DNA of 64,000 nucleotides from Nematostella vectensis (GCF_932526225.1 NC_064046.1:13003208-13067207), one strand, 5' to 3'; shown: positions 12,361-25,200, counted from the stretch's first letter. Made by a program: numbers and translations. Notes: generated by a model from the letters alone, not told the origin.

Positions 12361-12683
12361 CATAAGAATTTACCATTAGACTCTTGACAACTTTGACAGC
12401 CATATCCACACCAGGAATTGTGTTTGTTAACTCTGATGTACTGCATAATTTGAATTATTGAATAAGGCCTGGATCCATTTGGTTGGTACAATAAAAAAAT
12501 CTCAGTAGAGAGCAGGATCCTAGATCCCCCAATAATACCTTTGATCAGTCAACACAAAAGGTGTTTATGCTGGCTACGCTTCTAGGCAGTGCCTAAATTT
12601 ATATATTAACTATTTACACGTAACCTAAAGTTACTATAACATATTGTTTATCCTTCACAATCAAGACTATTGAACTATATATA

Positions 12684-12818
12684 TATATATGTTATTTACC
12701 AGCTGGGAGGTCCATGTCGTGAAATACCGTGACCGAGGTCAGTATTTTCAAGGCCGAGGTCACGGTATTTCACGATACGGACCGACCCTTAGCTGAGAAA
12801 TAACATATATATTTTTTT
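12684..12818. mobile_element. Foldback/MITE-like element, hairpin
   Basis: Two arms pair: ggtcc.tgtcgtgaaatacc on the left against its complement ending tatttcacgatacggacc on the right, with outer atatatgttattt ends. A degenerate partial copy lies at about 23150-23226 (tttgacaatacggacctcc, then aaataaccgctatata). The element has no coding capacity. Dispersed copies with long inverted arms fit a non-autonomous DNA transposon. Confidence 0.7.
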
Positions 12819-13874
12819 CCTCAATAGATTTTCCAACTTTGTTTACCTTACGGACTTATGGTTGCACGAGGCGAGCTTTCGCTTCTGAATGTTCGTGAAG
12901 ATTAGAAGATTTTGTTCGCTCATTATCATTCAATAAACTCCATTTTGTATTTCCACACAACGCTTTTAATCCTCCAGAAATACAGAACCTCCAATGAAGA
13001 CATTCTCTGAGTTTTGACCAAGAATTTTGTAAAATAATTTAGTCTAAATTGATACGTCATTCTTAACTCGAATTGATCGTAGAAATGTCTTCTTTCACTT
13101 TATCCTCCACAGAAGATAAATATATATTCACTAAAGACCTTTTCTTGAATGTGGATACGTTAAGCTGGTTATGCAGGTAAATTCCTAGAGTGATTTGTCG
13201 TTTATCTGTGTATGAAGAGACCATTTGCTGCCTTTTTTTTTATCCTTTTTTTAAACTTTCAGCAAACTTGAAATTGTCGCGCGCGTTGCAATGCGGGAAA
13301 TTGTCAAAACACAGGGAGTTTGAAGCCGATTTTCCGTAAAGTCAATGATTCTAGATAAAATGACAAATAAAATGCCGTTTTAGTGTGAAGATCCATAACC
13401 TCTGGAGTAAAAATCCCGTTTTCGATGGTCATTTTACAAATCAACTCACTATTTCGAGCTTTGTAGGTGAGGCCGGTATCGCGAGGTCCGGATCGTAGGA
13501 AACCGGACCTCAAGAGAGCCAATCAGAGCGCGCGATTTGATGGGTACCGGACCCCGAAAAAAATAAAATAACTTATTATCTACATAACCCAATCACTCGA
13601 AAAAGCTATGACCAAAGCTATCGCACTTTCGCTTAGCCAACGCTTGTCAATCATAAGGTCTAGTGAAAGATATAAGACATCTACAGGAGGGTGGAGCACA
13701 TATTCTTTTGCTTCATCATCATTTAAATCCTTGCGTAATTCCGCGATTATCTTAAACATCCTTGACTGCTGACACCCACACACAGGTCACGGCCATAGTG
13801 CTCAAATGCCGTTGAATGCCGTTGAAGGCGCGGAGCATTAGATGATGGGAAAAGGCTGGTCACCAAATCGTGCA
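12819..13874. other. Non-coding interval
   Basis: No gene recognised. Two minus-strand frames (13304-13522 and 13580-13783) are short, lack splice context and show no domain. Confidence 0.5.
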
Positions 13875-14085
13875 GTCGTTATGATCTCTGTCACACAATG
13901 CGCTTGTTATAGAGCATCGCGTAAAGCGTCGTTATGATCTCTGTCACACAATGCGCTTGTTATAGAGCATCGCGTAAAGCGTCGTTATGATCTCTGTCAC
14001 ACAATTCGCTTGTGCTAGAGCATCGTAAAGCGTCGTTATGATCTCTGTCACACAATGAGCTTGTTATAAAGCATTGCGTGACAGA
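13875..14085. repeat. Four-copy tandem repeat of ~53 bp
   Basis: Units start at 13875, 13928, 13981 and 14032, each opening gtcgttatgatctctgtcac. The first three are spaced 53 bases apart and the last 51. It is not related in sequence to the 53-bp repeat downstream of the second GTPase. Confidence 0.9.
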
Positions 14086-15247
14086 GGTTAGAAAAACTGC
14101 ACGTGCATTGGAGACTAGGAGAATGGGGTGGTGGTGGTATGGTATGGGGAGTCGTTTTTCGTGCCTTCAAGACATTTCCTTTTTCTTAGTCGATTACCTG
14201 GGTGAATGTTTTGCGGGGTAGTCATGTCTCCGCCTTCCCCTAAAATATCTAATAAACCATCACCTGAGGTATTTATTGAATGTTGTTTCCAAACATTACC
14301 GTATGGCGCTCGTAATGTTTACCTTAGGGCAATATTGATGATAACAACCTTAGGGTAATATTGATGATAACAAAGCTGAACTACTTCTGTTGTTTCTAAC
14401 AAACATGAGCACTAGTACTGATGTATTTTCAGTTTATTGCTTTTTAAAAAGCGATTGTTTAAAAAAAAACAATTTCTTTACCGCCTACATCATGATTTTT
14501 TTATTATTATTTATAATTGAACATTAGAAAAAACAAGGGAAATACTTTGAGATATACACGTTGGAAATAGAATTGATCAGTTGAAAGGCACGCTAACGTA
14601 ACTAGCCCTTTCTTGTTACATGTAAGGTTTCTCTTTTCGAGACTTGCGGTTCCACGATTTTATGCTATGGCGCTGTACAACAGCTTAGAGCTAAAACAAT
14701 ATTCATCATACTTGCAGAATGGCGGAAATGGCGATGAAGCACTTAAAACAAACGAAGGAAAGAGAAAATCAACATAGGGTTTATTCTGCGGTTTTTTGGT
14801 ATGATGGTAACTGCTGGAGGCGATTGGAGATCTGCAATCGGGAATCTCGCGACCAAACACTCTCCACCTTTGATATGTTTGTACAACTATTGAGTTACAT
14901 TACATGATATTATTTCCTCCGACCTTATGAACCATCTTTGCCGTTCTTGTTTCTCTAGCATCTTATCCAAGCTGCTACCAATACGCGTTTTTGTCATTAT
15001 TTAGCTGCTCTTTCAATCGCTTGTTGACAGGCGTAAACTGATAGCCTCTACACTGAGGTCATTCTCTTCGTCCCTACACAACAACTAACGAAACATTGAT
15101 CGGCGTATAGCGCTTGTAGGGTTGATCGCCCTGCTGTAGAATAATGCGCTTTGTAGACCCAATTTTTATGGGTTTTTAAACGTTCTATGAAGTGTCCAGG
15201 CTTGGAGCACTACTTCTGGACTTACAGCAGTTACAAAAGTGGCATAA
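14086..15247. other. Upstream region of second GTPase
   Basis: Non-coding as far as I can see. A 62-codon frame from an ATG at 14719 (CAGAATGGCG context, so a plausible start) could be a first exon ending at a GTAACT near 14808. No downstream partner exon could be found, so it is not called. Confidence 0.4.
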
Positions 15248-15976
15248 ATGGCGAAGAAAATCCAGAAGATATCGCAACAGCGCGAGCTGCAAAGTTCGAG
15301 TCCGAAAGACTCTGAGACAAGTCTGCGGAGATTTACCATCGTGTTTTTCGGAGCTTCGGGTGTTGGAAAAACATCTCTTATTCTGCGATTTCTCGGTTAT
15401 GCATTTAACGACAATTATAGTCCTACCATCGAGGATTTCTTCATTAAACACGTCTTCTTCAACAACGAGACTTATGAACTACAAATCATTGATACATCCG
15501 GGACGTATGAGTTTCCCGCTATGAGGAAGGTGGACATAGCAAAAGGGGACGCCTTTGTGCTTGTATACTCACAAGACCATCCCGAATCTTTTACGAAACT
15601 TAACCGCTATCGCAGTGAGATTCTAGAAGGCGGCAAGAACAGGCATCCGTGTATTGTGGTTTGCAACAAGAATGATCTCCCCTTAGCCACTCATCTAGGA
15701 GTTCTGACGGATCACCGAGGCCTTCGGATCAGCGCGCAGCATCTAGTCCAGACAGAATGGCAGAGTCTGTGGATAGACTGCTCTGCTAAAGAGAATTCTC
15801 AAGTTGAGGACATCTTTCTTAGATTAATGGACGAAATGAAACGCGCAAAACATAAGGTGGACACTCCTGGAATGTCACGAAAAATTAGCTCGCTGTTGAC
15901 GATTAAAAAGAGGCCTTCTAGCAAGGCCTCGTTTAACACGATACAGATTGATTCGGCCGTCACGAAACATTTATGA
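15248..15976 (+). CDS. RASD/Dexras-like small GTPase, intronless (copy 2)
   Basis: A 242-residue small GTPase in one exon, starting at ATG 15248. Motifs: P-loop GASGVGKT (35-42), effector YSPTIEDF with Thr60, switch II DTSGTYEF (82-89), NKND (140-143) and a G5 motif CSAKE. DTSG followed by FPAMRK closely follows RASD1/RASD2, more so than copy 1. The Gln61 equivalent is Thr86, and the Gly12/13 positions are Ser/Gly. There is no CAAX box (ends VTKHL), but the tail is basic. Copy 1 at 1097 has the same overall plan: N-terminal basic tail, the same spacing of G motifs, the pattern VDIAKxDA.xLVYS, and loss of the lipid anchor. The two are tandem paralogues about 14 kb apart. A 53-bp repeat begins almost at the stop codon and probably lies in the 3' UTR. 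Confidence 0.9.
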   Translation: MAKKIQKISQQRELQSSSPKDSETSLRRFTIVFFGASGVGKTSLILRFLGYAFNDNYSPTIEDFFIKHVFFNNETYELQIIDTSGTYEFPAMRKVDIAKGDAFVLVYSQDHPESFTKLNRYRSEILEGGKNRHPCIVVCNKNDLPLATHLGVLTDHRGLRISAQHLVQTEWQSLWIDCSAKENSQVEDIFLRLMDEMKRAKHKVDTPGMSRKISSLLTIKKRPSSKASFNTIQIDSAVTKHL

Positions 15977-15980
15977 AGGT

Positions 15981-16560
15981 TGCGGTCTGGCTCGCAACTC
16001 TTGTTTAGCTGACCCTTGTTAAGTTGAACAAACGAGACTCTGGCTCGCCACTCTTGTTGAGATAACCCTGGTTAAGGTGGACAAACTAAAGCCTGGTTCG
16101 CTTATAATGTTTAGCTGACCCTAGTTAAAACGGACAAGCAAGACTCTGGCTCGCTAATCCTGTTGAGCTGACCCTGGTTAAGGTGAACAAGCTAAAGCCT
16201 GGCTCGCCATTCTTGTTTAGCTGACCCTTGTTAAGTTGAACAAACGAGACTCTGGCTCGCCATTCTTGTTTAGCTGACCCTTGTTAAGTTGAACAAACGA
16301 TACTCTGGCTCGCCATTCTTGTTTAGCTGACCCTTGTTAAGTTGAACAAACGAGACTCTGGCTCGCCATTCTTGTTTAGCTGACCCTTGTTAAGTTGAAC
16401 AAACGATACTCTGGCTCGCCACTCTTGTTGAGCTGACCCTGGTTAAGGTGGACAAGCTAAAGCCTGGTTCGCTACTCTCGTTTAGCTGACCCTGGTGTAG
16501 ACGGACAGACAAGACTCTGGCTCGCCATTCGCGTTCAGTCGACCTCTGGTGAACTTAGCG
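15981..16560 (+). repeat. ~53-bp tandem repeat in the presumed 3' UTR of GTPase copy 2
   Basis: About 11 units with the core ggctcgccattcttgtttag followed by ctgacccttgttaagttgaa. The clean copies near 16201-16380 are 53 bases apart; the ends are more diverged. The array starts within a few bases of the GTPase stop codon, so it would be transcribed with that gene. Confidence 0.85.
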
Positions 16561-17321
16561 CTACTGACCTTCTGGCTGTTGTTATCATGATATAGAACCT
16601 CGCTAAGGTGGACAAACAGGCTTGCAAATATTATACAGTCGACCCCTTCCCAAGTGGACAAACTACCCGGCCATAATGTTTGCCCCGTAGAATATCCCCT
16701 TATTAAGGTGTATAAACAAGCTTGTATGTTCTTATTGTAAGTCGAGCCTTCCTAAAATGGACGGTCTCATAAAGTCCCCCCCCCCCCTCCCGCTACAAAC
16801 AGATCAAACAGACTTGCTGACATTGCATGTTCGATCCATGCTTAATTGAACAAGCCTTTGCTATGAATTGCTTGAGTCTATGGACCCTTTATATATTGGA
16901 CATATTGGACCAAAGTCAAATAACCCTATTCATTTCACCCTCAATAACTAGGGCAGTCTTCGATATACGCCGCACTAACCGAGATCTTTCTTGTGAGCAG
17001 AGACCTCGACGACACATAAACCTATTCGCGCGTTAGATTTTTTTCTCCAATTTCACATAATAAATTAATATTTATCAGAATACCAAAATAAACCCCATAT
17101 TACAAACGCTTGAGTACCATGTGATGTTTTTTTATTTTCCATTGTCGCATCGTATTAAGATTGGGGATAAATTTGGCTCCCGGCAACCGTGCACTATGTG
17201 CACTCCCACTGACTTAACACATGTCGATGGGTTCCCTACTTCCCAAACCTTAATATCTTTAACAGGGAATCCATCGACGCCAGAAAGTGCATTGCGCGCA
17301 TTCATGACAACGCTTTATCAT
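16561..17321. other. Non-coding interval
   Basis: Further decayed copies of the gtggacaaac motif appear up to about 16760, then AT-rich sequence. A C-run lies at 16778-16789. No gene recognised. Confidence 0.5.
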
Positions 17322-19572
17322 ACTCGTCCCCGCCTGTACATAGCCTCGCGTGACGAACTCTCGTCCCCGCCTGTACATAGACTCGCGTGACGAACTCTCG
17401 TCCCCGCCTGTACATAGACTCGCGTGACGAACTCTCGTCCCCGCCTGTACATAGACTCGCGTGACGAACTCTCGTCCCCGCCTGTACATAGACTCGCGTG
17501 ACGAACTCTCGTCCCCGCCTGTACATAGACTCGCGTGACGAACTCTCGTCCCCGCCTGTACATAGACTCGCGTGACGAACTCTCGTCCCCGCCTGTACAT
17601 AGACTCGCGTGACGAACTCTCGTCCCCGCCTGTACATAGACTCGCGTGACGAACTCTCGTCCCCGTCTGAACATAGACTCGCGTGACGAACTCTCGTATC
17701 GTCCCCGCCTGTACATAGACTCTCGTGACGAACTCTCGTCCCCGCCTGTACATAGCCTTGCGTGACAAACTCTCGTTCCCGCCTGTACATAGCCTTGCGT
17801 GACAAACTCTCGTCCCCGTCTGTACATAGCCTCGCGTGACGAACTCTCGTCCCCGCCTGTACATAGACTCGCGTGACGAACTCTCGTCCCCGCCTGTACA
17901 TAGACTCGCATGACGAACTCTCGTCCCCGCCTGTACATAGACTCGCATGACGAACTCTTGTCCCCGCCTGTACATAGACTCGCGTGACGGACTCTCGTAT
18001 CGTCACCGCCTGTACATAGACTCGCGTGACGAACTCTCGTCCCCGCCTGTACATAGACTCGCGTGACGAACTCTCGTCCCCGCCTGTACATAGACTCGCG
18101 TGACGAACTCTCGTATCGTCCCCGCCTGTACATAGACTCGCGTGACGAACTCTCGTCCCCGCCTGTACATAGCCTCGCGTGACGAACTCTCGTCCCCGCC
18201 TGTACATAGACTCGCGTGACGAACTCTCGTGTGCCCCGCCTGTACATAGACTCTCGTGACGAACTCTCGTCCCCGCCTGTACATAGACTTGCGTGACGAA
18301 CTCTCGTCACCGCCTGTACATAGACTCGCGTGACAAACTCTCGTCCCCGCCTGTACATAGCCTTGCGTGACGAACTCTCGTCCCCGCCTGTACATAGACT
18401 CGCGTGACGAACTTTCGTCCCCGCCTGTACATAGACTCGCGTGACGAACTCTCGTCCCCGCCTGTACATAGACTCGCGTGACGAACTCTCGTCCCCGCCT
18501 GTACATAGCCTGTCGTGACGAATTCTCGTCCCCGCCTGTATATAGCCTTGCGTGACGAACTCTCGTCCCCGCTTGTACAAAGCCTTGCGTGACGAACTCT
18601 CGTCCCCGCCTGTAAATAGCCTTGCGTGACGAACTCTCGTGTGCCCCGCCTGTACATAGACTCGCGTGACGAACTCTCGTCCCCGCCTGTACATAGACTC
18701 GCGTGACGAACTCTCGTCCCCGTCTGAACATAGACTCGCGTGACGAACTCTCGTATCGTCCCCGCCTGTACATAGACTCGCGTGACGAACTCTCGTCCCC
18801 GCCTGTACATAGCCTTGCGTGACAAACTCTCGTTCCCGCCTGTACATAGCCTTGCGTGACAAACTCTTGTCCCCGCCTGTACATAGCCTCGCGTGACGAA
18901 CTCTCGTCCCCGCCTGTACATAGACTCGCGTGACGAACTCTCGTCCCCGCCTGTACATAGACTCGCGTGACGAACTCTCGTCCCCGCCTGTACATAGACT
19001 CGCGTGACGAACTCTCGTCCCCGCCTGTACATAGACTCGCGTGACGAACTCTCGTCCCCGCCTGTACATAGACTCGCGTGACGAACTCTCGTCCCCGCCT
19101 GTACATAGACTCGCGTGACGAACTCTCGTCCCCGCCTGTACATAGACTCGCGTGACGAACTCTCGTCCCCGCCTGTACATAGACTCGCGTGACGAACTCT
19201 CGTCCCCGCCTGTACATAGACTCGCGTGACGAACTCTCGTCCCCGCCTGTACATAGACTCGCGTGACGAACTCTCGTCCCCGCCTGTACATAGACTCGCG
19301 TGACGAACTCTCGTCCCCGCCTGTACATAGACTCGCGTGACGAACTCTCGTCCCCGCCTGTACATAGCCTTGCGTGACAAACTCTCGTTCCCGCCTGTAC
19401 ATAGCCTTGCGTGACAAACTCTCGTCCCCGCCTGTACATAGCCTCGCGTGACGAACTCTCGTCCCCGCCTGTACATAGACTCGCGTGACGAACTCTCGTC
19501 CCCGCCTGTACATAGACTCGCGTGACGAACTCTCGTCCCCGCCTGTACATAGACTCGCGTGACGAACTCTCG
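17322..19572. repeat. 37-bp minisatellite, ~60 copies
   Basis: The unit reads cgtccccgcctgtacataga then ctcgcgtgacgaactct. Most units are exact or differ at one or two sites (act/cctt/cctc after tacatag, cgaac/caaac). A few carry a 5-base insertion (tcgtatcgtcccc) or a tcgtgtgcccc variant. Variant strings recur in the same order (ccccgtctgaacatag at about 17663 and 18719; cgttcccgcctgtacatagc near 17774, 18832 and 19387), so there is higher-order structure. Because 37 is not a multiple of three and the minus strand has no stop in any register, all three minus frames stay open for hundreds of codons. This is a repeat artefact, not evidence for protein. Confidence 0.96.
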
Positions 19573-20490
19573 CACGACGGTGGTGGGTTAGTATTAGGAG
19601 CGGCTTGGGGAGAAATAGTAGACGTATTATCGTTGTCGGGATTAGGGAGATTACGGCAAGAATATTTGTTATTGCGGCGGTTTTCTAAAAGCGATAGAGC
19701 CATGGAATCTTTGGTTTGCGACAGTAAAATATGTAAGCGTTGGTAGTACATGACCTTTCTAATAATGTTCTATGATGGAGGAGTTCCTGAGATAGTGCGG
19801 TGATCTTCCTATTACACTCTCTTGTCAGGAGTTTTAGGTGCTTGGGAGCGGCATTGCGTGAGATAAAATACCATTGAATGGGCTTGAGGTAGAAGGTTGT
19901 GAACTTTCTATAGAAGGTACTAGGTCACTAAGTTTTTCTATCCGAATACACACATGGAATTGATAGTCTTCTTAACTGCAAAGAACAAAGGGGTCAACCG
20001 GAGTCGAAGTCATCTCGTCAATTGAGCGGTATGGGGTCCGAGCGAGGCCCCTCCCCCCCCCCCCTGGAAACGCGTCTGTTGCCTGGTCAAGCAATATCTG
20101 CGTTGCCACATCACGAAATAACGTGGCCGAACAAACGAGGCCGGGAATAGAGACGCCCTCAGTAACTGCGTTGGTATTCCCCTGCCCAGACAGCCTAGCC
20201 AATGACGGACCAGACCCCCCCTTCCTTCATCTCAAAATTTACACCCACGTTCTTGGTTGGTGCTCTTAGCAAAGGGAAGCAAGGTTCTTCGATGACAAAA
20301 AAGGGGACAAAAACATGCCCAATTCCAGACCTTCTCAGTCGGTTTTCTGTGTTGGGGAGGCAAAAGTGTGACGTCACACTTCCCAGATCTCTAGCATCTC
20401 ATGATTGACTTACGACCACAGGGAGCCCGGTAAGGCGGGACTGTGTTAGGGACGCGTGTGAGGTTGATGAGTTGCGAATAAATCTCACAC
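19573..20490. other. Non-coding interval
   Basis: No gene recognised. A C-run (20051-20064) sits in a gcccctcccccc context typical of the decayed foldback elements scattered through this window. Confidence 0.45.
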
Positions 20491-20496
20491 ATCTTA

Positions 20497-20700
20497 CGGG
20501 CGCGGTTTTACTCGTGATTCCGGAATGAGAATGATTAGAATAGAAAAAGCGCGTTTCGTTTATCCCGCGTTCCCATTCGGGTATGGAATAAAGTCCATTC
20601 ACCTATTCTGCTACCTGTAGCAGAATGACTCGAATGCCATTATAAACATTCCCTACCAACCATTCCTATTCCAGAATGATAGGAAAAAACGCGCCCTTAG
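20497..20700. mobile_element. MITE-like element, copy A
   Basis: Inverted ends: cttacgggcgcggttttact on the left against ...ggaaaaaacgcgcccttag on the right, with internal arms attccggaatgagaatg and cattcctattccagaatga. A second copy in opposite orientation lies at 27807-27979. It is non-coding. Confidence 0.75.
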
Positions 20701-22190
20701 TGTGACCTAAAATACACAAAAGCATTTTTGAACCCAACATCATTTATTTATAAAATAGGTTTTCACTATTGGATGCCGACCTTTTGAGTCAGCCCTAGAT
20801 CTGAAGGAAGCTGTTTCTTAGTAAGACGCATGCGCAAATGAAAGCGGGCTACACGAGATAGCAAGGACATTAACACTTTACATTGGTGCAGTCTGCGCAG
20901 TAAGCGTTTCCAGTGTTTTAAGGGAAAACACCACCAACAACAGAAATTAGTTGTCGATCTTCTAGCGTGTTATTCCCACTGATTATATTATTCTCTGAGT
21001 TCTATCCCTGAAAACAAACTTAAACAGCCTCTGCCAGCCGCCATTTTGTCATGCTAGCAAAGTACCAAGTGTAAGAAATCATCCATTTCCATCGCATGAC
21101 TTGGAAGGCTGTTGCGATGTTTTTGATTGAATTTGGCAAATGAAGTATAAAACTTGGCTTTTAGACAGTTATTTCGATATTTCATCCAATGATCTGTCTT
21201 CAAATATTAAAGAAAACAATAACAAATATATGGCTGACTAAGGCTCTATAACACACTTGATACACAGGCCAACTTTGTTGAATTAAGAATTATTCACGCT
21301 GCGTTCGCACATGCGTCATAAGTAAAAGTAAGCCGCTGAGCCTTCCTTTTTTCCGTCTTTCAATCTCACTTGTTGAAAGCGTATCTGATGCGCTAAGCCA
21401 TTCTCTAAACGAGTAAAACAGCACCGCCCACACGGGTCAAACGTGTCTCTGATCGCTGCTTCCATTCCTAGGGCGGATTTTCTTTTGAACCGCTTGCTTT
21501 AGAACCAAGTTTCATTAACTTAAATACGAGATGACATCAGGTGACATTATCCCCGTTATCCTCGCACGCACAACGTTTGAACGCTTCGATCACGATATTG
21601 CAGCGATCCTCAGATTATGAAAATACAAGTTGTTTTGCCATTACTGCGTTTTCTATGTTTTTGCGACAATCATTGAAACATTCGACGAGCGCAATGTTGC
21701 CGTAACCTCCTCCGCAGGCGTCTCGAGTGATTGGGAAAAATGCTTTTTTGTATGTCGGGCTTCCTGTGGCGTGTAAAAGAAAGAGTGGGGGCCTGGTTAG
21801 AAGGAAAAATGGATTTTACCCTCTACCTAATTCCGGTTCAACTCACCACAGGAACCCCAATTCCTAAAAATACGGAAAAAATTACAAAGTCACTTGAGGT
21901 GCCTGCAAAAGCGGCTAATGTTGCTGTAAAAGTCAATCAATTGTCAAAACGCTCTGCTGACGATCGTATATATCGCTACGTTCACGCAACCATCACTCTA
22001 TTTCACAAACACGGAACGACCACTCTATGTCGCAATCACCACAACGATCGTAAAGATCGCTACAATTACTCGACCATCACTATTCCACAAAGAACACAAG
22101 CTTAACGCAACGATCACTCTGTCGCAATAAACAGAACGCTCTCACAACGAACACAATTGTAATGGTCGCTACGTCTGCGCCAAAATTACT
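20701..22190. other. Non-coding interval with a degenerate repeat
   Basis: No gene recognised. From about 21950 the motif (acga)tcgctacg recurs with cactctatttcac, a decayed tandem repeat that ends in the cleaner units at 22190-22290. Confidence 0.5.
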
Positions 22191-22290
22191 ATTTCACAAC
22201 GATCGCTACGTTTCCGTCACGATCGCTATTTCGTAGTGATCGCTACGTTTCCGTCACGATCGCTATTTCGTAATGATCGCTACGTTTTGG
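22190..22290. repeat. Short tandem repeat of ~42 bp
   Basis: The unit gatcgctacgtttccgtcac followed by gatcgctatttcgta(g/a)t is repeated just over two times. It overlaps the 3' end of the DOK-like gene on the other strand, whose stop codon is at 22280-22282. Confidence 0.8.
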
Positions 22291-25200
22291 CTGATCCCGA
22301 GGTAGGTCCCGAGGATTGTCCCGCCACTGACTGTTGACTCGAGGGATGACTTGACTGGTGACTGGACGTACTAATCGACCGACCACGTGAGTCTGTCTCG
22401 TAGGATGACGTCATACTGTCATTTGTGTCGTTCCCGGATGAACGTGTACACGCTGCCGAGTCAACGGAGTGTCTCCTGTTCGTCGCCTCGTTCCCGTGTC
22501 TGTGTCTTAACATGTAAAGTCTATGCGTTTGGCATTTGATGGTTTCAAGTATCTCGCGGCCTTGTCGGGTCAGAAAGTGGTATTCACCTTCGCCTGTTTT
22601 GCAGCCCCTGCAAGGAGAGCGACAACAAAGAGTAAAACACTACGCTGAAGCATGAGCGGGCTTACACCGACAAACCGACAAACGCGTGACGAATTAATGT
22701 GAACGAGGGAGGGCAGGCTGAAAGGATGGGCACAAATGTTAGGGAGATAAGGGTGTGGTGAAAAGGATGGGGTCAAGGAATGGACAGCGTTACCCCTATT
22801 ACTGTGGGTGTGGTGACAGGAGGGGGAAACGAAGGGAGAGTGATTCCCCTCTATGACATGTCCCGAAGGATGGGGCAAAGGAAGGGACAGTGATTCTCCA
22901 CAAAATATAGGTGTAGCTGACAGGGAGGGGGTCAATGAAAGGATAGTGGTACCTGTCGTACCCGACAGGATTCGGCGAAGCGGGAATGATAGCCCTATGA
23001 TTTGGGTGTGGCTGAGACAGGATGACCACAGAAAAGAGATATCGGAATTTATTTTTTTTTAGCGGGCAGGGTAACGAATCCTGCATTTTGATTGGCTAAT
23101 AGAGCTGTCCGGAGATTCCTATATCTGCCCTATGCCCAAGAATCGATATTTCAATCAGTTATTTCAAGACCTCGCTCATGGTATTTGACAATACGGACCT
23201 CCCACCTGGCAAATAACCGCTATATACTGAATGCACTTACTTGGCGGCTTTGATAACCAACAGCTTGTCCATATCCTGAAGGTATGATAGCCGAACTAGA
23301 CGAAAGGAAGGCAGGAATTCTAATTCCCATTCTAGTACTTTCTCACCACTCTTAATGTTATGAAGACATAAAAAGTTCTTCCGCACTGTAACAAGGTATT
23401 CTCCTACTAAATTAAGTCTCTCAGAATCATCTGTCCTTTCTATGGTAACTTCATATAGCCCTGTAAAAAAACAACAAGGATGGTAAATACATGAGATTTC
23501 AGTGGCGTAGCCAGGATTTTTAACAGGAGGGGGCCAAAAAGGCCCTTTCAAGGCATTTTCTCCTGTATCAAGATAATGCCTCATACATTTACTGTATTTT
23601 TGGCTACTAGAAGGGGGGGGGGGGGGGGGGGGGGCTCGGGCCCCCTTGGCCACCCAATGGCTACGCCCCTGGATTTTCTAGTGATCAGATCGTGGGTTTA
23701 ATAAAAGAAGAATGCCCATTTTTAGCCAAAACATTCAGGACAATTTCCAATGTAAACTTAATGTAGCCCAATCTTTAAGATTTAGGTCAGCCATCGGAAA
23801 GAGACATCAATTCTAATAGAGATAATGTGAGCCCCTTAACTTTTTTTACTGTATTTTGGTCAACTAATTTTGCAACACTTCTCCCCATCGCAGTCATTAT
23901 ATCTCCTTTGGGAGAAACATAAACAAAACTGTGAACCTCTCTCTTTCTACAAGAGGGACGTTCTCTACTGTTCCTAAATACAGAAAATAGATCTTCTTCA
24001 GACATGTAGAGCAGGGCCATGATTACAAGAAAAAGCCTTCCATCGAGTTAAAATTTATTTCAAAATGTTTTCCAACACAGTTACAAACAAATAAAAGAAG
24101 CGCTCTCTACAACCTAAAACATATGTACTAGCAAAGGCCAAGGATGGATAAGCGGGAGTTCACTACAATTATTTGCACTTACCAAAGATATCCCCTCCTT
24201 GAACCAAAGGCATCATTTTGGGTTCAGGCAAAACAAGTTCTTTCATGAGTCGAATCCATTCATAAGTTTCAAGTTCATTTTCACCCGACAAAAATATCTT
24301 TGTTTCTATAGCAGCAATTAGAAAGCATTGTGTGTGCGTCCTTGAGTGTGCACAGTGAATCCCCGTAACTTTATCCAGTGGAATAACAGTTCTGTGTTTG
24401 CCTTCAATACAAGCCTTTTCACTGTGATAATATTCCAGTCTTGTGTTACCCCGCTTTGATTTTCTTCTAAGGACAAACCACTTTCTTTTCCATACCTAGG
24501 AACCACAACAAGGAATTGATATTCAAAGCATATAAAAGGGGGGTGGGGTGGGATTCATCAGGGCTTATATCCCCTTTACACTGCAAGACATTATTGGAAC
24601 AACATAGACTTAATACTCTGTTATTGATGCAAAGATGCTAAAATTTGTATCAAGGAAATTTAAATTCCAAATTCTATTTAGTGCAAAAAAGTACTATTCA
24701 CAAACAATTCTTCCGGACACAACACAAGGTATTTACATATACTTTAAACTTATCAGCACTTATTCATTGATTTTTGAAGTCCTTAGTAATCAATACATAG
24801 CTTGGTGTCATTTTATGCAAGCTTTCCAAAGGGTAGTTACTTTAAAGCCAGAGAACCATAAAACTAGGGGGAATTGAAACCATTTGAAAATAACTCAAGC
24901 CTAAATAGTGCACCAAAGTAAGTAAATAATGTTCTAATATTCACATATGGCTAGAAACTTCACATATTGACAAACTTAGAAAATTATAGGGAAATGGACT
25001 GTTCCATGGCAGAGTTCTAACATTAGAGTTGTGAACCAGCTGCTTCATTTTTTTTTCTTTTTTAAGGTTTTTAATTGATCGGTAGCTGCCACCTGCAAAG
25101 ACACATGGAAGACTGCTCACTCTGATGTGTCCAAAAACAAAATTATCTAATGGGTTTTAGCATAGCTAAAAGGCATTTTTGACAGACTGTGTATAAAAAT

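Noticed and set aside
17259..19751. Very long overlapping minus-strand reading frames (up to 731 codons) over the 37-bp array
   Set aside because: They follow from a stop-free unit whose length is not divisible by three. All three frames are equally open, and there is no start context or flanking coding sequence.
22570..22700. A signal-peptide-like frame MLQRSVLLFVVALLAG on the minus strand
   Set aside because: It overlaps the polypyrimidine tract and acceptor of DOK exon 4; the hydrophobic run is the T/C-rich tract read as codons.
23787..24020. A 77-codon minus-strand frame that at first seemed to be the fourth DOK exon, out of genomic order
   Set aside because: It follows exon 3 in phase and vaguely resembles the PTB end, but a far better exon (TGEGEYHFLTRQGREI) with correct phase lies downstream at 22607-22280. 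The frame is probably chance.
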